In this document: piece after piece, positions 1 to 6,624 of the stretch | Numbering within the stretch: position 1 is the first letter of the stretch | Layout of the letters: every line of letters starts with the position of its first letter | Origin: Candidatus Aquicultor primus | Lineage (GTDB): Bacteria > Actinomycetota > Aquicultoria > Aquicultorales > Aquicultoraceae | Reading direction: 5' to 3' | Assembly (NCBI GenBank): GCA_001767575.1 | Contig: MELI01000100.1 | Coordinates: 1 to 12,555, forward strand | DNA: 12,555 nucleotides | The notes under the pieces: generated by a model | The model's database searches: none | What the model was told of the DNA's origin: nothing | Seen by the model: only the letters and a program-made list of their open reading frames with translations | Translations under genes and position numbers: made by a program

Positions 1-316
1 GGTAGAAGCTGATACGGTAGATCCAGAGGCTGATTGTACCTTGCTCGACGTGACACCCGAAGCAGTTTTTGACCGCTACCGAATGTGACGACTTCTGCCA
101 AGATTTGTAGTATTGGTCCATACTGTGGCATCGAGTACAGCTCTTTGGATTAGACGTGTAGGCGTAGGGAATAGTCAAGAAGACGATCACTAAAACGAGT
201 ATGTATTTAAACACACCTCGTTTTTTGCGCTCGCTCCCGCCCGGCTCAGGCCGTTCTTCGACGCCGTCTTCAGTTATCAGCTCTTCGCTGTCAGGATTAT
301 CTCTTACATCATCCAT
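1..316 (-). CDS. Membrane-anchored multihaem cytochrome c, NapC/NirT-like (N-terminal part, cut by window edge)
   Basis: The reading frame starts at ATG 314-316 and runs off the left edge; 105 residues are visible. It has an acidic, charged cytoplasmic N-terminus (about 30 residues), one membrane helix (about residues 36-52), then the sequence IPYAYTSNPKSC shared with the two genes to the right. Two haem-binding motifs are visible, CTRCH (Cys60) and CFGCH (Cys85), and the visible part ends in the conserved LWIYRISFY stretch. It is the third member of a tandem paralogue array: the 25 bases at 1-25 are identical to 1563-1587. By analogy the full protein should have about six haems and act as a membrane-tethered periplasmic electron carrier. 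No strong ribosome site precedes the ATG; the start was chosen because it is the only in-frame ATG giving a complete anchor. The last third of the protein cannot be seen. Confidence 0.9.
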   Translation of the reverse strand, partial: MDDVRDNPDSEELITEDGVEERPEPGGSERKKRGVFKYILVLVIVFLTIPYAYTSNPKSCTRCHSMDQYYKSWQKSSHSVAVKNCFGCHVEQGTISLWIYRISFY

Positions 317-348
317 GTAAACCAACACTCTGGGGCATTCCTGGCTTT

Positions 349-377
349 ATTATTAGGCAACGACTTGCTTAAAGCAA
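349..377 (-). promoter_or_regulatory. Candidate sigma70-type promoter of the leftmost cytochrome gene
   Basis: On the minus strand, TTGCTT (372-377) and AATAAT (349-354) are separated by 17 bases, 32 bases upstream of the start at 316. The -35 lies inside a near-perfect palindrome, CTTGCTT-A-AAGCAAG on the plus strand (364-378). Only the -10 matches consensus well, so this is a candidate. Confidence 0.4.
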
Positions 378-419
378 GCTCGCGCACCGATGCGACAACC
401 AAATTTATGGTTTTAGCGG

Positions 420-1037
420 CTATTCGTGGACAAAACCTTTTGTCTCCGAGTGTTTCTTGATATGGCAGAACGAGCAATCGTTCATTCGTGCGGAGTGACA
501 TTCTTTGCACATCTTTCGCGCCGGCACGACATTGCCGATATCGCCGACATTAGGATGAGCCGCGCCCGGGTGGCACTTAATGCATGAAAGGTCGGCCTTG
601 GTGACATGCCCGCGATGGTCGATTTTAATATCACCCGACGCCGAGCTTACCCGGTTTAAACTGTGGCAGCCCTGTCTCTGGCAGGAATCGATGCCGGGCA
701 CGGAGGCACCGGCGGGCTTGAGGTCGGCGCCGACTATGCTCGCATAGATCTCACGGTAGAAGCTTATACGGTAGACCCAGAGGTTGACGGAACCTTGCTC
801 AATATGGCAGTCGAAGCAGTTCTTAGCCGCGACGGTGTGTGATGATTTCTGCCAGGATTCGTAGTATTTGTCCATGTTGTGGCAGAGCGTACAGCTCTTT
901 GGGTTGGAGGTGTAGGCGTAGGGAATTGCTAGAAAGGCTATCAGTAGTCCGAAAAAACCGAAGACGAAGTACTTCTTTAGACTCTTTTTTTCTTTAACAA
1001 GCGGCTCTTCCTGAGGTTGACTGTTTTCTTCGGACAT
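420..1037 (-). CDS. Membrane-anchored hexahaem cytochrome c, NapC/NirT-like
   Basis: 205 residues. ATG at 1035-1037 is preceded by a clear AAAGGGGG ribosome site five bases upstream; a longer reading frame reaching 1121 has no such site and an unlikely N-terminus. Layout: charged tail (1-22), membrane helix (about 23-41), then a periplasmic haem domain. Haem motifs: CTLCH (Cys49), CFDCH (Cys74), an unusual CX4CH, CQRQGCH (Cys119-Cys124), CIKCH (152), CKECH (177) and CSFCH (188). The first half resembles the NapC/NirT quinol-dehydrogenase fold; such proteins pass electrons between the quinone pool and periplasmic partners, but the substrate or partner here is unknown. Several further His residues (for example His68, 141, 144, 161, 196) could be distal haem ligands. 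It is the middle copy of the tandem array, with its own candidate promoter. Confidence 0.92.
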   Translation of the reverse strand: MSEENSQPQEEPLVKEKKSLKKYFVFGFFGLLIAFLAIPYAYTSNPKSCTLCHNMDKYYESWQKSSHTVAAKNCFDCHIEQGSVNLWVYRISFYREIYASIVGADLKPAGASVPGIDSCQRQGCHSLNRVSSASGDIKIDHRGHVTKADLSCIKCHPGAAHPNVGDIGNVVPARKMCKECHSARMNDCSFCHIKKHSETKGFVHE

Positions 1038-1089
1038 TGAAACCCCCTTTGGAACGATGCATGGCTGTCGGAATAGCTGTGTTCTGCTT

Positions 1090-1118
1090 ATTATGTGACA
1101 ACTGCTACATAGTTGCAA
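1090..1118 (-). promoter_or_regulatory. Candidate promoter of the middle cytochrome gene
   Basis: On the minus strand, TTGCAA (1113-1118) and CATAAT (1090-1095) are exactly 17 bases apart, giving a leader of about 45-50 bases before the ATG at 1037. The -35 is the core of the palindrome GTTGCAAC. With the hairpin at 1153-1179 upstream, this suggests the gene is transcribed separately from, or in addition to, its right-hand neighbour. Confidence 0.45.
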
Positions 1119-1152
1119 CAATTCGTCCGCACTATAGGGGGTCTATGTGCTA

Positions 1153-1179
1153 GAGGGAGCTTTTATGAAAAGCGCCCTC
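1153..1179. other. Strong intergenic hairpin between two cytochrome genes
   Basis: GAGGG-A-GCTTTT-ATG-AAAAGC-G-CCCTC: eleven base pairs around one mismatch and a 3-base loop. It lies about 50 bases beyond the stop of the gene at 1228. No T-run follows on either strand, so it is not a textbook intrinsic terminator; it may slow transcription or protect the 3' end of the upstream message. Confidence 0.6.
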
Positions 1180-1227
1180 ACCTGAATCGAGGTAATTCTC
1201 AGAACGTTGGAAGCAATTTCCGGCGCA

Positions 1228-1845
1228 TCAGTCGTGGACAAAACCTTTTGTCTCAACGTGCTTCTTGATATGGCAGAACGAGCAATCGTTCATGCGCGTG
1301 GCATGACAGCCTTTACACATCTTCCGCGCGGGTATTAACGCGCCGGTTTTGCCGACATTGGGATGCGCCGCGCCCGGGTGGCATTGTGTGCAGGAAAGGT
1401 TGGCTTTGGTAACATGCCCTCGATGGTCTATCTTTAAATCGCCCGACGCCGAGCTTACCCGGTTTAGACTATGGCAACCCTGTCGCTGGCAGGAATCGAC
1501 ACCCGGCACCGAAGCACCGGCGGGTTTGAGGTTGGCGCCGACTATGCTCGCGTATATCTCACGGTAGAAGCTGATACGGTAGATCCATAAACTCGCGGCG
1601 CCTTCTTTCACATGGCATTCGAAGCAGTTGTTCGCAGCTGTCACATGAGTAGATTTCTTCCAGGACTCGTAGTAATCGTCCATGCTGTGGCAGAGCGTGC
1701 AGCTCTTCGGATTGGATGTGTAGGCGTAGGGGATGGCGAGAAAGACCAGCAGAAGGGCAGCGCCAATCGCCAAAAAATACCCGCGCTTAAATTTTCTCGT
1801 TTTCGCGCCCGATGTTTCCTGAGGCTGTTCAACCGTATCCGGCAT
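1228..1845 (-). CDS. Membrane-anchored hexahaem cytochrome c, NapC/NirT-like
   Basis: 205 residues from ATG 1843-1845, preceded by GGGGAG four bases upstream; an in-frame TTG at 1857 is less likely because its upstream region lacks a ribosome site. A short charged N-terminus, one membrane helix (about 22-40) and a haem domain match the 420-1037 gene residue for residue. Haem motifs: CTLCH (Cys49), CFECH (74), CX4CH CQRQGCH (119-124), CTQCH (152), CKGCH (177) and CSFCH (188). It is the first gene of the array in transcription order and diverges from the cytochrome b gene at 2223. Likely role: membrane-tethered periplasmic electron transfer from or to menaquinone and soluble or outer-surface partners. 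The family is clear; the specific acceptor is not. Confidence 0.92.
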   Translation of the reverse strand: MPDTVEQPQETSGAKTRKFKRGYFLAIGAALLLVFLAIPYAYTSNPKSCTLCHSMDDYYESWKKSTHVTAANNCFECHVKEGAASLWIYRISFYREIYASIVGANLKPAGASVPGVDSCQRQGCHSLNRVSSASGDLKIDHRGHVTKANLSCTQCHPGAAHPNVGKTGALIPARKMCKGCHATRMNDCSFCHIKKHVETKGFVHD

Positions 1846-1895
1846 CGTGCTCCCCAAGCCTTAGCTAAACGATTGACGATAAAGATATCGATTAT

Positions 1896-1924
1896 ATTAT
1901 GTAATAACGGCTTGTTACTTACAA
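1896..1924 (-). promoter_or_regulatory. Candidate promoter of the first cytochrome gene of the array
   Basis: On the minus strand, TTGTAA (1919-1924) and CATAAT (1896-1901) are 17 bases apart, about 50 bases upstream of the ATG at 1845. The -35 sits in an inverted repeat of the form CTTG-N7-CAAG (1911-1925), the same outline as the palindrome at the -35 of the leftmost gene. Confidence 0.45.
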
Positions 1925-2088
1925 GGATATTTTCAGGAATTTGTGTTACAGAATTATCCACAAAAAACTGTAGCGTGATATCAATACTATATTTTTTCGC
2001 GTGTGACCTTGCACAATAAACCCTTGCTTAAATACTGATCTTCAAAATAAGATCGAAGTCTCGAAGCCGTTTAGTATTACATTGGCGC

Positions 2089-2117
2089 TTGATTGCTCCG
2101 CACCGACGCTGTATGAT
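2089..2117 (+). promoter_or_regulatory. Candidate promoter of the cytochrome b gene
   Basis: TTGATT (2089-2094) and TATGAT (2112-2117) are separated by exactly 17 bases. This predicts a start of transcription near 2124 and a leader of about 100 bases containing the TCGCTTAAGCGA palindrome (2172-2183). Confidence 0.5.
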
Positions 2118-2222
2118 TCAATCGCAAAGCTGAATATCGACCAATGCGATCTTGTTGCCCCGAGATAGCAGTCGCTTAAGCGATTCATGTCTTCTGCGTT
2201 GTCTTGGCAGAAACGAGGTTTG

Positions 2223-3062
2223 ATGAATGAGTCGCTTCCCATCATACAAATAAACCTGGCGCTTGATGTCATCGGGCCGGCTCTTCTAGTACTCGTCATC
2301 ATCGGCATGTATGTCGGTCATTTTACCGGCAACGTGATGACCGGTCGGGCCCGCAAGCGGTTCAAGCTATGGCAGTGGCCCGACCATGTGGAATTACCAT
2401 CGTTAATTCGTCGTTCGATGCACTTGATGTTGGTGGGCTCGATGATCGCGTTGATGGTGAGCGGCATATATATCCGATTTCCGTTTGAACTGCCTCTCGG
2501 TAATCGCACGACCATCAAATATCTACACTATGTCGCGGCTTTCGCCGTTACGGCGATATTCTTCATAAGAATCGGCTATGCATTTCTCCATAAGAGCAAA
2601 GATTACCGCGAATTCGCGCTTACCAAGAAAGACATGATGGCCTTTGTGCCGACGCTCAAATACTATGCGTTCATGGCCAAGTCGAAACCACACGTCGCAA
2701 CCTATAACCCGATGCAGAAAGCATCATATGGCCTCATGGTTCCCACGTTAATCTTCATTCAGATAGTGACCGGGCTCGCGCTGCTGTTTTCGCCGCAGCT
2801 TCTCGGTTGGCTGGCCTCATCGGTAGGCGGGCTCGCGTTGGCTCGGGTCTACGTGAGAATCATTCACTATTTCGTGACCTGGGTCGCGGGTGCGTTCATG
2901 TGCGCTCATATCTATCTCGCGATCACCGAGGATCTGCCGGCGCTGCTGTTCTTCTTTTTCGGGTTAAACCCGCATGATTTAAAAGAGCGGAGAAGCAAAT
3001 CGGACGAGGGGCACGGCCCGGAACTGGAGAAGACCGAAAGCGATCACGGTGCAAATCACTAG
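2223..3062 (+). CDS. Dihaem cytochrome b membrane subunit (HyaC/FdnI/cytochrome b561-like)
   Basis: 279 residues from ATG 2223, chosen because GAGG (2215-2218) lies just upstream; a frame reaching 2187 lacks this. Five hydrophobic segments: about 12-33, 66-84, 100-122, 169-190 and 212-234. His67, His102, and the pair His215 and His229 (spaced 14 residues in the last helix, within RIIH...AH-IYL) match the usual ligands of two b haems in hydrogenase, formate dehydrogenase and thiosulfate reductase membrane subunits. Such subunits exchange electrons between the quinone pool and a periplasmic partner. The first helix is extra compared with the minimal four-helix core, and the C-terminal 30 residues are charged and His-rich. 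No catalytic dehydrogenase subunit lies next to it; its neighbours are multihaem cytochromes, which are the likely partners (inference). It converges with the gene at 3122 across 59 bases. Confidence 0.85.
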   Translation: MNESLPIIQINLALDVIGPALLVLVIIGMYVGHFTGNVMTGRARKRFKLWQWPDHVELPSLIRRSMHLMLVGSMIALMVSGIYIRFPFELPLGNRTTIKYLHYVAAFAVTAIFFIRIGYAFLHKSKDYREFALTKKDMMAFVPTLKYYAFMAKSKPHVATYNPMQKASYGLMVPTLIFIQIVTGLALLFSPQLLGWLASSVGGLALARVYVRIIHYFVTWVAGAFMCAHIYLAITEDLPALLFFFFGLNPHDLKERRSKSDEGHGPELEKTESDHGANH

Positions 3063-3121
3063 GGCCCGCAGAATCCCTCGACCATGAGACGATGATGCCC
3101 GCCCAGCTCTGATAGCGTCGA

Positions 3122-4018
3122 TTACTCGGTGTGGATGACTTCGTTCGATACCGTGTCTATCACGACCACCGAGGCGCTCGAAAGGGGACCTGTGGAGCCT
3201 GCGGGACTCCACACCAGGACAAAAAGCCAGACGTCGCGTCCCTGAAGGCTCGCGCGTTCGGCATACGCGGGGAGCGCGGGTTTGTCGACGGCCGCGAGCG
3301 CGGTCGAGAGTGCCCGCGCGATCGAGCCGGCGTCTTGGCCCGCCTGTCCCGCAGCGTCGATGATGCCGTTTACCATTCTATCGCGCAATGTCGTTGCATC
3401 GTCTGCGGTATATTGGTCGGCAAAGCTTAGAACGACCGATGTGAATTTGACGTCTTCTACATCTTCTACGGCGTAGTCCTTCTTTGAGATTGCAACTTCG
3501 GGCTGGAGTGAAAGCCCCGTGCCTCCCTTGAAGCGCTCAAGGCTCTCAACACCCGGTTCCGCGCTTTTCTCTTTGAGCGGCTGCTTAAGTTCTATGGGTG
3601 GTCGAGACGCTTGTTTTTCCACGGCGCTTGGGGCGCTTGCCGATGGTGCTTGCCGGTTCTGCCAGATGTTTGATTTGGCAACAGCGAAGACGAGTGCGGC
3701 GACGAGTGCGGCGTATCCTAAGTTCAGCGCCGCGCGCCGCAGCGAAGCGCGTCTCTCTATCGAGTAGCGCCGGGCTTTTGTTGAAAGCCGATGGATATTG
3801 CGTTTGCGCAGAATCGACTCGAGTGCCTCCGCGAGTGAACGGGGTAGCTCGACATCAGATATTGAAGCGAGTGCCTGCGCTAATCGTTCTATCTTAAGGA
3901 GCTCCGCCGTGCACGTTGGGCACGCGCGAAGATGTGAGGCGACCTCTTCGGTGCTCACCTGTGTCAAAATCCCATCAAAATATAGGGGGAGTAAGCGCAA
4001 GACCTTGCTACACTTCAT
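3122..4018 (-). CDS. zf-HC2 anti-sigma-like membrane protein with periplasmic domain, haem-less paralogue
   Basis: 298 residues from ATG 4016-4018, with GAGAGGT about nine bases upstream; an in-frame ATG at 4051 has no ribosome site. The N-terminus carries the anti-sigma zinc-finger signature, Cys3 and His29-x3-Cys33-x2-Cys36 (HLRACPTC). A basic cytoplasmic stretch (72-95) precedes one membrane helix (about 97-115). A Pro/Ala/Lys-rich linker (120-170) leads to a periplasmic domain (about 178-298). That domain aligns with residues 176-295 of the protein encoded just upstream: shared K-x-YA, FA-(D/Q)-(Q/E)-Y, RD, ALP-x-Y and a hydrophobic beta-rich end. It has no CXXCH. Likely a membrane anti-sigma factor or a co-regulator of the haem-bearing paralogue, 67 bases away in the same direction. 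The ligand of the periplasmic domain is unknown. Confidence 0.8.
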   Translation of the reverse strand: MKCSKVLRLLPLYFDGILTQVSTEEVASHLRACPTCTAELLKIERLAQALASISDVELPRSLAEALESILRKRNIHRLSTKARRYSIERRASLRRAALNLGYAALVAALVFAVAKSNIWQNRQAPSASAPSAVEKQASRPPIELKQPLKEKSAEPGVESLERFKGGTGLSLQPEVAISKKDYAVEDVEDVKFTSVVLSFADQYTADDATTLRDRMVNGIIDAAGQAGQDAGSIARALSTALAAVDKPALPAYAERASLQGRDVWLFVLVWSPAGSTGPLSSASVVVIDTVSNEVIHTE

Positions 4019-4085
4019 GTCAAACAGACCTCTCCGTGCCAAACCTGTCATTTACTAGAAGGGCTTTCTCTATTAATACCATGTC

Positions 4086-5633
4086 TTATCTAATGAGTTC
4101 TTTCAATGCGTCGAGCCCCCGATCGAATTGTTGCCAAACAGGGCTCTTCCCTTGCTCTGCTTTCTTACCGTGCACCATTTTTCCATATTCGACGAATGTC
4201 AGGTCAGCATCGGCATGGCAGCGGCTGCAGGTCTCGGGCAAGTTTTTCGCGGATACACGCGATTTCGGATCGCGTGAAGGTAGAACGTCGTGGTACCCGT
4301 GGCAGTCCCAACATGCCGGTGCGTCGGGCGCCGCCGCCTTATATCCTTTTCCGTGGTAGTAATCATTGTACGATTCCCAATAGTCCTTGTGGCAGTTGCC
4401 GCAAATATTTTTAGCGTGAGTTCTCATCTCAGCCAAGGTTTGCGGTTTCTTGTTCGATGCCAGCGTCGCATGCGCGTCGTGGCAGTTGCCGCAAGCCGGC
4501 GCCGACACGCCCCTCTTGCCGGTTCTTCCGCTGAGCGCCAATTGCCCGTGGACGCTCTTAGCATAAAGTTCATGCTGTTTTTCGTGGCTGTGGCACTGTG
4601 AGCAGGTGCGCTTCGCGACTTGTATCCAGCCGGCGTTCTCAAGATCCTTTGTCGAACCCTCGAAGTTCGGGTGGCATGCGATGCAGGCAAGTGATTTGTG
4701 CGGATTAATGTTACGCAACTCGATCGCCTGGCTCAATGGAGTCCGCGGCCATGTTGCGACAATGGAAAAGGTCGCAGGGTCGAACGCGAAGACCGAGATT
4801 CCGGTGAGCAGTCTGCCGCTCTTCACATCGGTACGGTTGACGACGATAAGCAAGACCTCTTCTTCGTTCAAGAAGGCTTTTTCGATGTAAGAGGGGAGGG
4901 CGTGATCGTTTGTCTCCGCAAGAACTGTCTCCACGCTCCGACGCAAAACGCGCTTCTCCAGACCGAGCATAGTCGCTTGAGCCGTAATCTCAGAGATGAT
5001 GTCGTCCCGGTAGAGCTTTGCCTCGACGTCCCGGTATTCCTGAGCAAACGCAACGACTATTGGCTCAATCGCAACCTGCTCCAAGGCATCTGCCGCGTAG
5101 TGCTTTCCCGACACCGATATCTCAGGGCGCGGGAGGTAATCATAGGCTTTGGGACCGGCGCTCTCTGCTCTTAACACGAGGTCTTCAAAGGTCGGGTTTT
5201 TCGCGCTCTCATCGGCAATCTGTCCCTGCTCGGCATTGAGGTCTCGGATGTTGAAAATATCCAGCATTTCGAATCTGGAGTCGAACATTAGGGCGAAGGC
5301 AAACGCAGCTACGGTTACGGCGATGACGATGGCTGTGAGGCCAAGTGCAGTCAAGCGCGTAAACCGCTCCAAGCCTCGGGGCGCAAATTTTCGTCCACCC
5401 ACCGTTTTATTAAGCGCCCTATTGGCTTTGTCGGCTATTTGCCGATATACGGATTCCGGGACGAGAAGAGGAGGGATAGCCAGCAAGAACCGGGGAAGTC
5501 CGCGTGACTCGGCCAATATAGCGGAGCACTCGTCGCATGTCGCGAGATGCTCCTCGATGCTGCGGCGAATATCTTCGCTTAGTTGGTCATCAATGTAGTC
5601 GGCGAGCGAACGCCTGGCATCATCGCAGTTCAT
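4086..5633 (-). CDS. Anti-sigma zinc-finger protein fused to a periplasmic hexahaem cytochrome c
   Basis: 515 residues from ATG 5631-5633, with AGGGGG six bases upstream. Domains in order: zf-HC2 anti-sigma zinc finger (1-45; Cys3, His29, Cys33, Cys36); cytoplasmic linker (46-92); a single membrane helix (about 93-116); a periplasmic domain (about 170-296) homologous to the haem-less neighbour; and a C-terminal cytochrome (315-490) with six CXXCH motifs: CIACH (Cys317), CSQCH (344), CGNCH (381), CGNCH (411), CWDCH (441) and CSRCH (469). S/YxxHG and CHxxH patterns within the haem region resemble the c3/c554-like family. Known anti-sigma factors hold a sigma factor until a signal arrives; here the extracytoplasmic part could sense redox state or electron flow. 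This is inference, and no sigma gene is nearby. The frame is continuous, and the composition matches its neighbours, so an assembly artefact looks unlikely. It follows two decahaem genes. Confidence 0.85.
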   Translation of the reverse strand: MNCDDARRSLADYIDDQLSEDIRRSIEEHLATCDECSAILAESRGLPRFLLAIPPLLVPESVYRQIADKANRALNKTVGGRKFAPRGLERFTRLTALGLTAIVIAVTVAAFAFALMFDSRFEMLDIFNIRDLNAEQGQIADESAKNPTFEDLVLRAESAGPKAYDYLPRPEISVSGKHYAADALEQVAIEPIVVAFAQEYRDVEAKLYRDDIISEITAQATMLGLEKRVLRRSVETVLAETNDHALPSYIEKAFLNEEEVLLIVVNRTDVKSGRLLTGISVFAFDPATFSIVATWPRTPLSQAIELRNINPHKSLACIACHPNFEGSTKDLENAGWIQVAKRTCSQCHSHEKQHELYAKSVHGQLALSGRTGKRGVSAPACGNCHDAHATLASNKKPQTLAEMRTHAKNICGNCHKDYWESYNDYYHGKGYKAAAPDAPACWDCHGYHDVLPSRDPKSRVSAKNLPETCSRCHADADLTFVEYGKMVHGKKAEQGKSPVWQQFDRGLDALKELIR

Positions 5634-5782
5634 CTTCGGCCCCCTGTCTCAATCTTAGGATTAAGAGAGGGATTTTACAACAGCCGCGAGTATCTTTTGT
5701 TTTGGGTAAGCGCCGGAGGGCTTGGAGTCAAACCTAGACAAGGTCGAATACCGTCTAATCTTTAGAGGCATGCTCGCTATAG

Positions 5783-6622
5783 CTAAGGCTGAACACCATG
5801 GCAGCGCATACAGAAGTTTAGCGTGTGGCAAGCGTTGCAGCCGTCCCGATCCGCTTTTGCCGCTGCTCCGTGGTTCGACCGCCAGCGCACGGCGTGCGAC
5901 TGAGGCTTCTTGGTATGGCAATCCATACACCAGTCGGGTCTCCAGTTATGGCACTCGTTGCAGTTGATGGTCTTGGTCATCTGACCGTGGACTTGGAACC
6001 AGTTAGCCTGTTTGTGGCTATCAGGGGTTCCCATCTTAGTATGGCAAACACCGCATTTGGCCGGCGCTGTCTTCCCATCGTGGCACTTCATACACGTTTC
6101 CATCTTGGGCTTGCGGGCCTTCTCGTCGCCGAGTCCATGAACTACTCTCGCATGACACGTCGTGCAGCTTAGGCCTTGCTCGATATGGAGCTTGTGGGGC
6201 ACGTTGAGGCCGCCACCGAATGCCATCTCCCTGTTGAAGGAGTGACAACCACCGCAGGCCTCGTTGACCGGCTCCTTCTGGGTGGCGTGAATCTTTGGCG
6301 GATTTGGTTTATTAAAGACCGTGAAGTGGAGGTAGAGCTCCTTTACGGCGGCCACCTTGTGGGTCGCATAGTTTATGACGCCCGGCGGCATGTGACACGA
6401 ATAGCAGGTTACCTCCGAATGGACCGAGGTCTTCCAACTATCGAATGCCGGGTTCATCTCATGGCAACTATTACAGAAGCCGGGACTTCCGGTATATTGC
6501 AGTGCGCCGTAGCTGAAGACTCCCAATGCTACAACCGCGATAATTATGATATTTGCCTTGCGCTGGTTGTTAAAGTAAAAATCTTTGATTTTTCCCAGCA
6601 AGCCCTTAGCCTCGTTGCTCAC
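5783..6622 (-). CDS. Decahaem NapC/NirT-type membrane-anchored cytochrome c
   Basis: 279 residues from GTG 6620-6622, with GAAGGG about nine bases upstream; it starts two bases after the stop of the preceding decahaem gene, so the two are co-transcribed. One membrane helix (about 23-42) follows a basic N-terminus. Ten CXXCH motifs begin at Cys50, 73, 123, 153, 177, 190, 221, 232, 262 and 271. The first pair (CNSCH, CYSCH) with the intervening W-x-x-S-x-H is the NapC/NirT pattern; the remaining eight extend it well beyond the usual four or five haems. It is paralogous to the next gene, with shared motifs such as VVHG, the WF-x-(V/M)-HGQ segment and two closing haem pairs. Likely role: shuttling electrons across the periplasm or along the cell surface. 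The terminal acceptor or donor is not shown. Confidence 0.92.
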   Translation of the reverse strand: MSNEAKGLLGKIKDFYFNNQRKANIIIIAVVALGVFSYGALQYTGSPGFCNSCHEMNPAFDSWKTSVHSEVTCYSCHMPPGVINYATHKVAAVKELYLHFTVFNKPNPPKIHATQKEPVNEACGGCHSFNREMAFGGGLNVPHKLHIEQGLSCTTCHARVVHGLGDEKARKPKMETCMKCHDGKTAPAKCGVCHTKMGTPDSHKQANWFQVHGQMTKTINCNECHNWRPDWCMDCHTKKPQSHAVRWRSNHGAAAKADRDGCNACHTLNFCMRCHGVQP

Positions 6623-6624
6623 GT

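Larger units (their letters stand above)
1..1845 (-). repeat. Tandem array of three paralogous cytochrome genes
   Basis: Three copies of one gene lie head-to-tail. The two complete copies are both 205 codons long and align without gaps from the membrane helix to the C-terminus, with all haem motifs at the same residue numbers. DNA similarity is high over long stretches (for example around 425-445 and 1233-1253, or 650-720 and 1450-1520), while the intergenic regions and N-terminal tails differ. This points to duplication with conservation of, or gene conversion within, the haem region. Confidence 0.85.
1846..2222. other. Divergent control region between cytochrome array and cytochrome b
   Basis: 377 bases without a gene, AT-rich in its left half. 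It holds a candidate minus promoter (1896-1924), a candidate plus promoter (2089-2117), a perfect 6-bp inverted repeat GATCTT-N6-AAGATC (2037-2054), a 12-bp perfect palindrome TCGCTTAAGCGA (2172-2183) 40 bases before the cytochrome b start, and one exact DnaA-box-like TTATCCACA (1954-1962). I see no coding capacity that looks real. Confidence 0.6.

Noticed and set aside
1954..1962. Exact DnaA-box sequence TTATCCACA in an AT-rich intergenic region
   Set aside because: Only one box is present and no dnaA, dnaN or further boxes are nearby, so there is no case for a replication origin.
1612..2019. Plus-strand open frame opposite the cytochrome gene at 1228
   Set aside because: Antisense to a clear haem protein gene; its translation has no domain-like character and the frame is a by-product of codon use.
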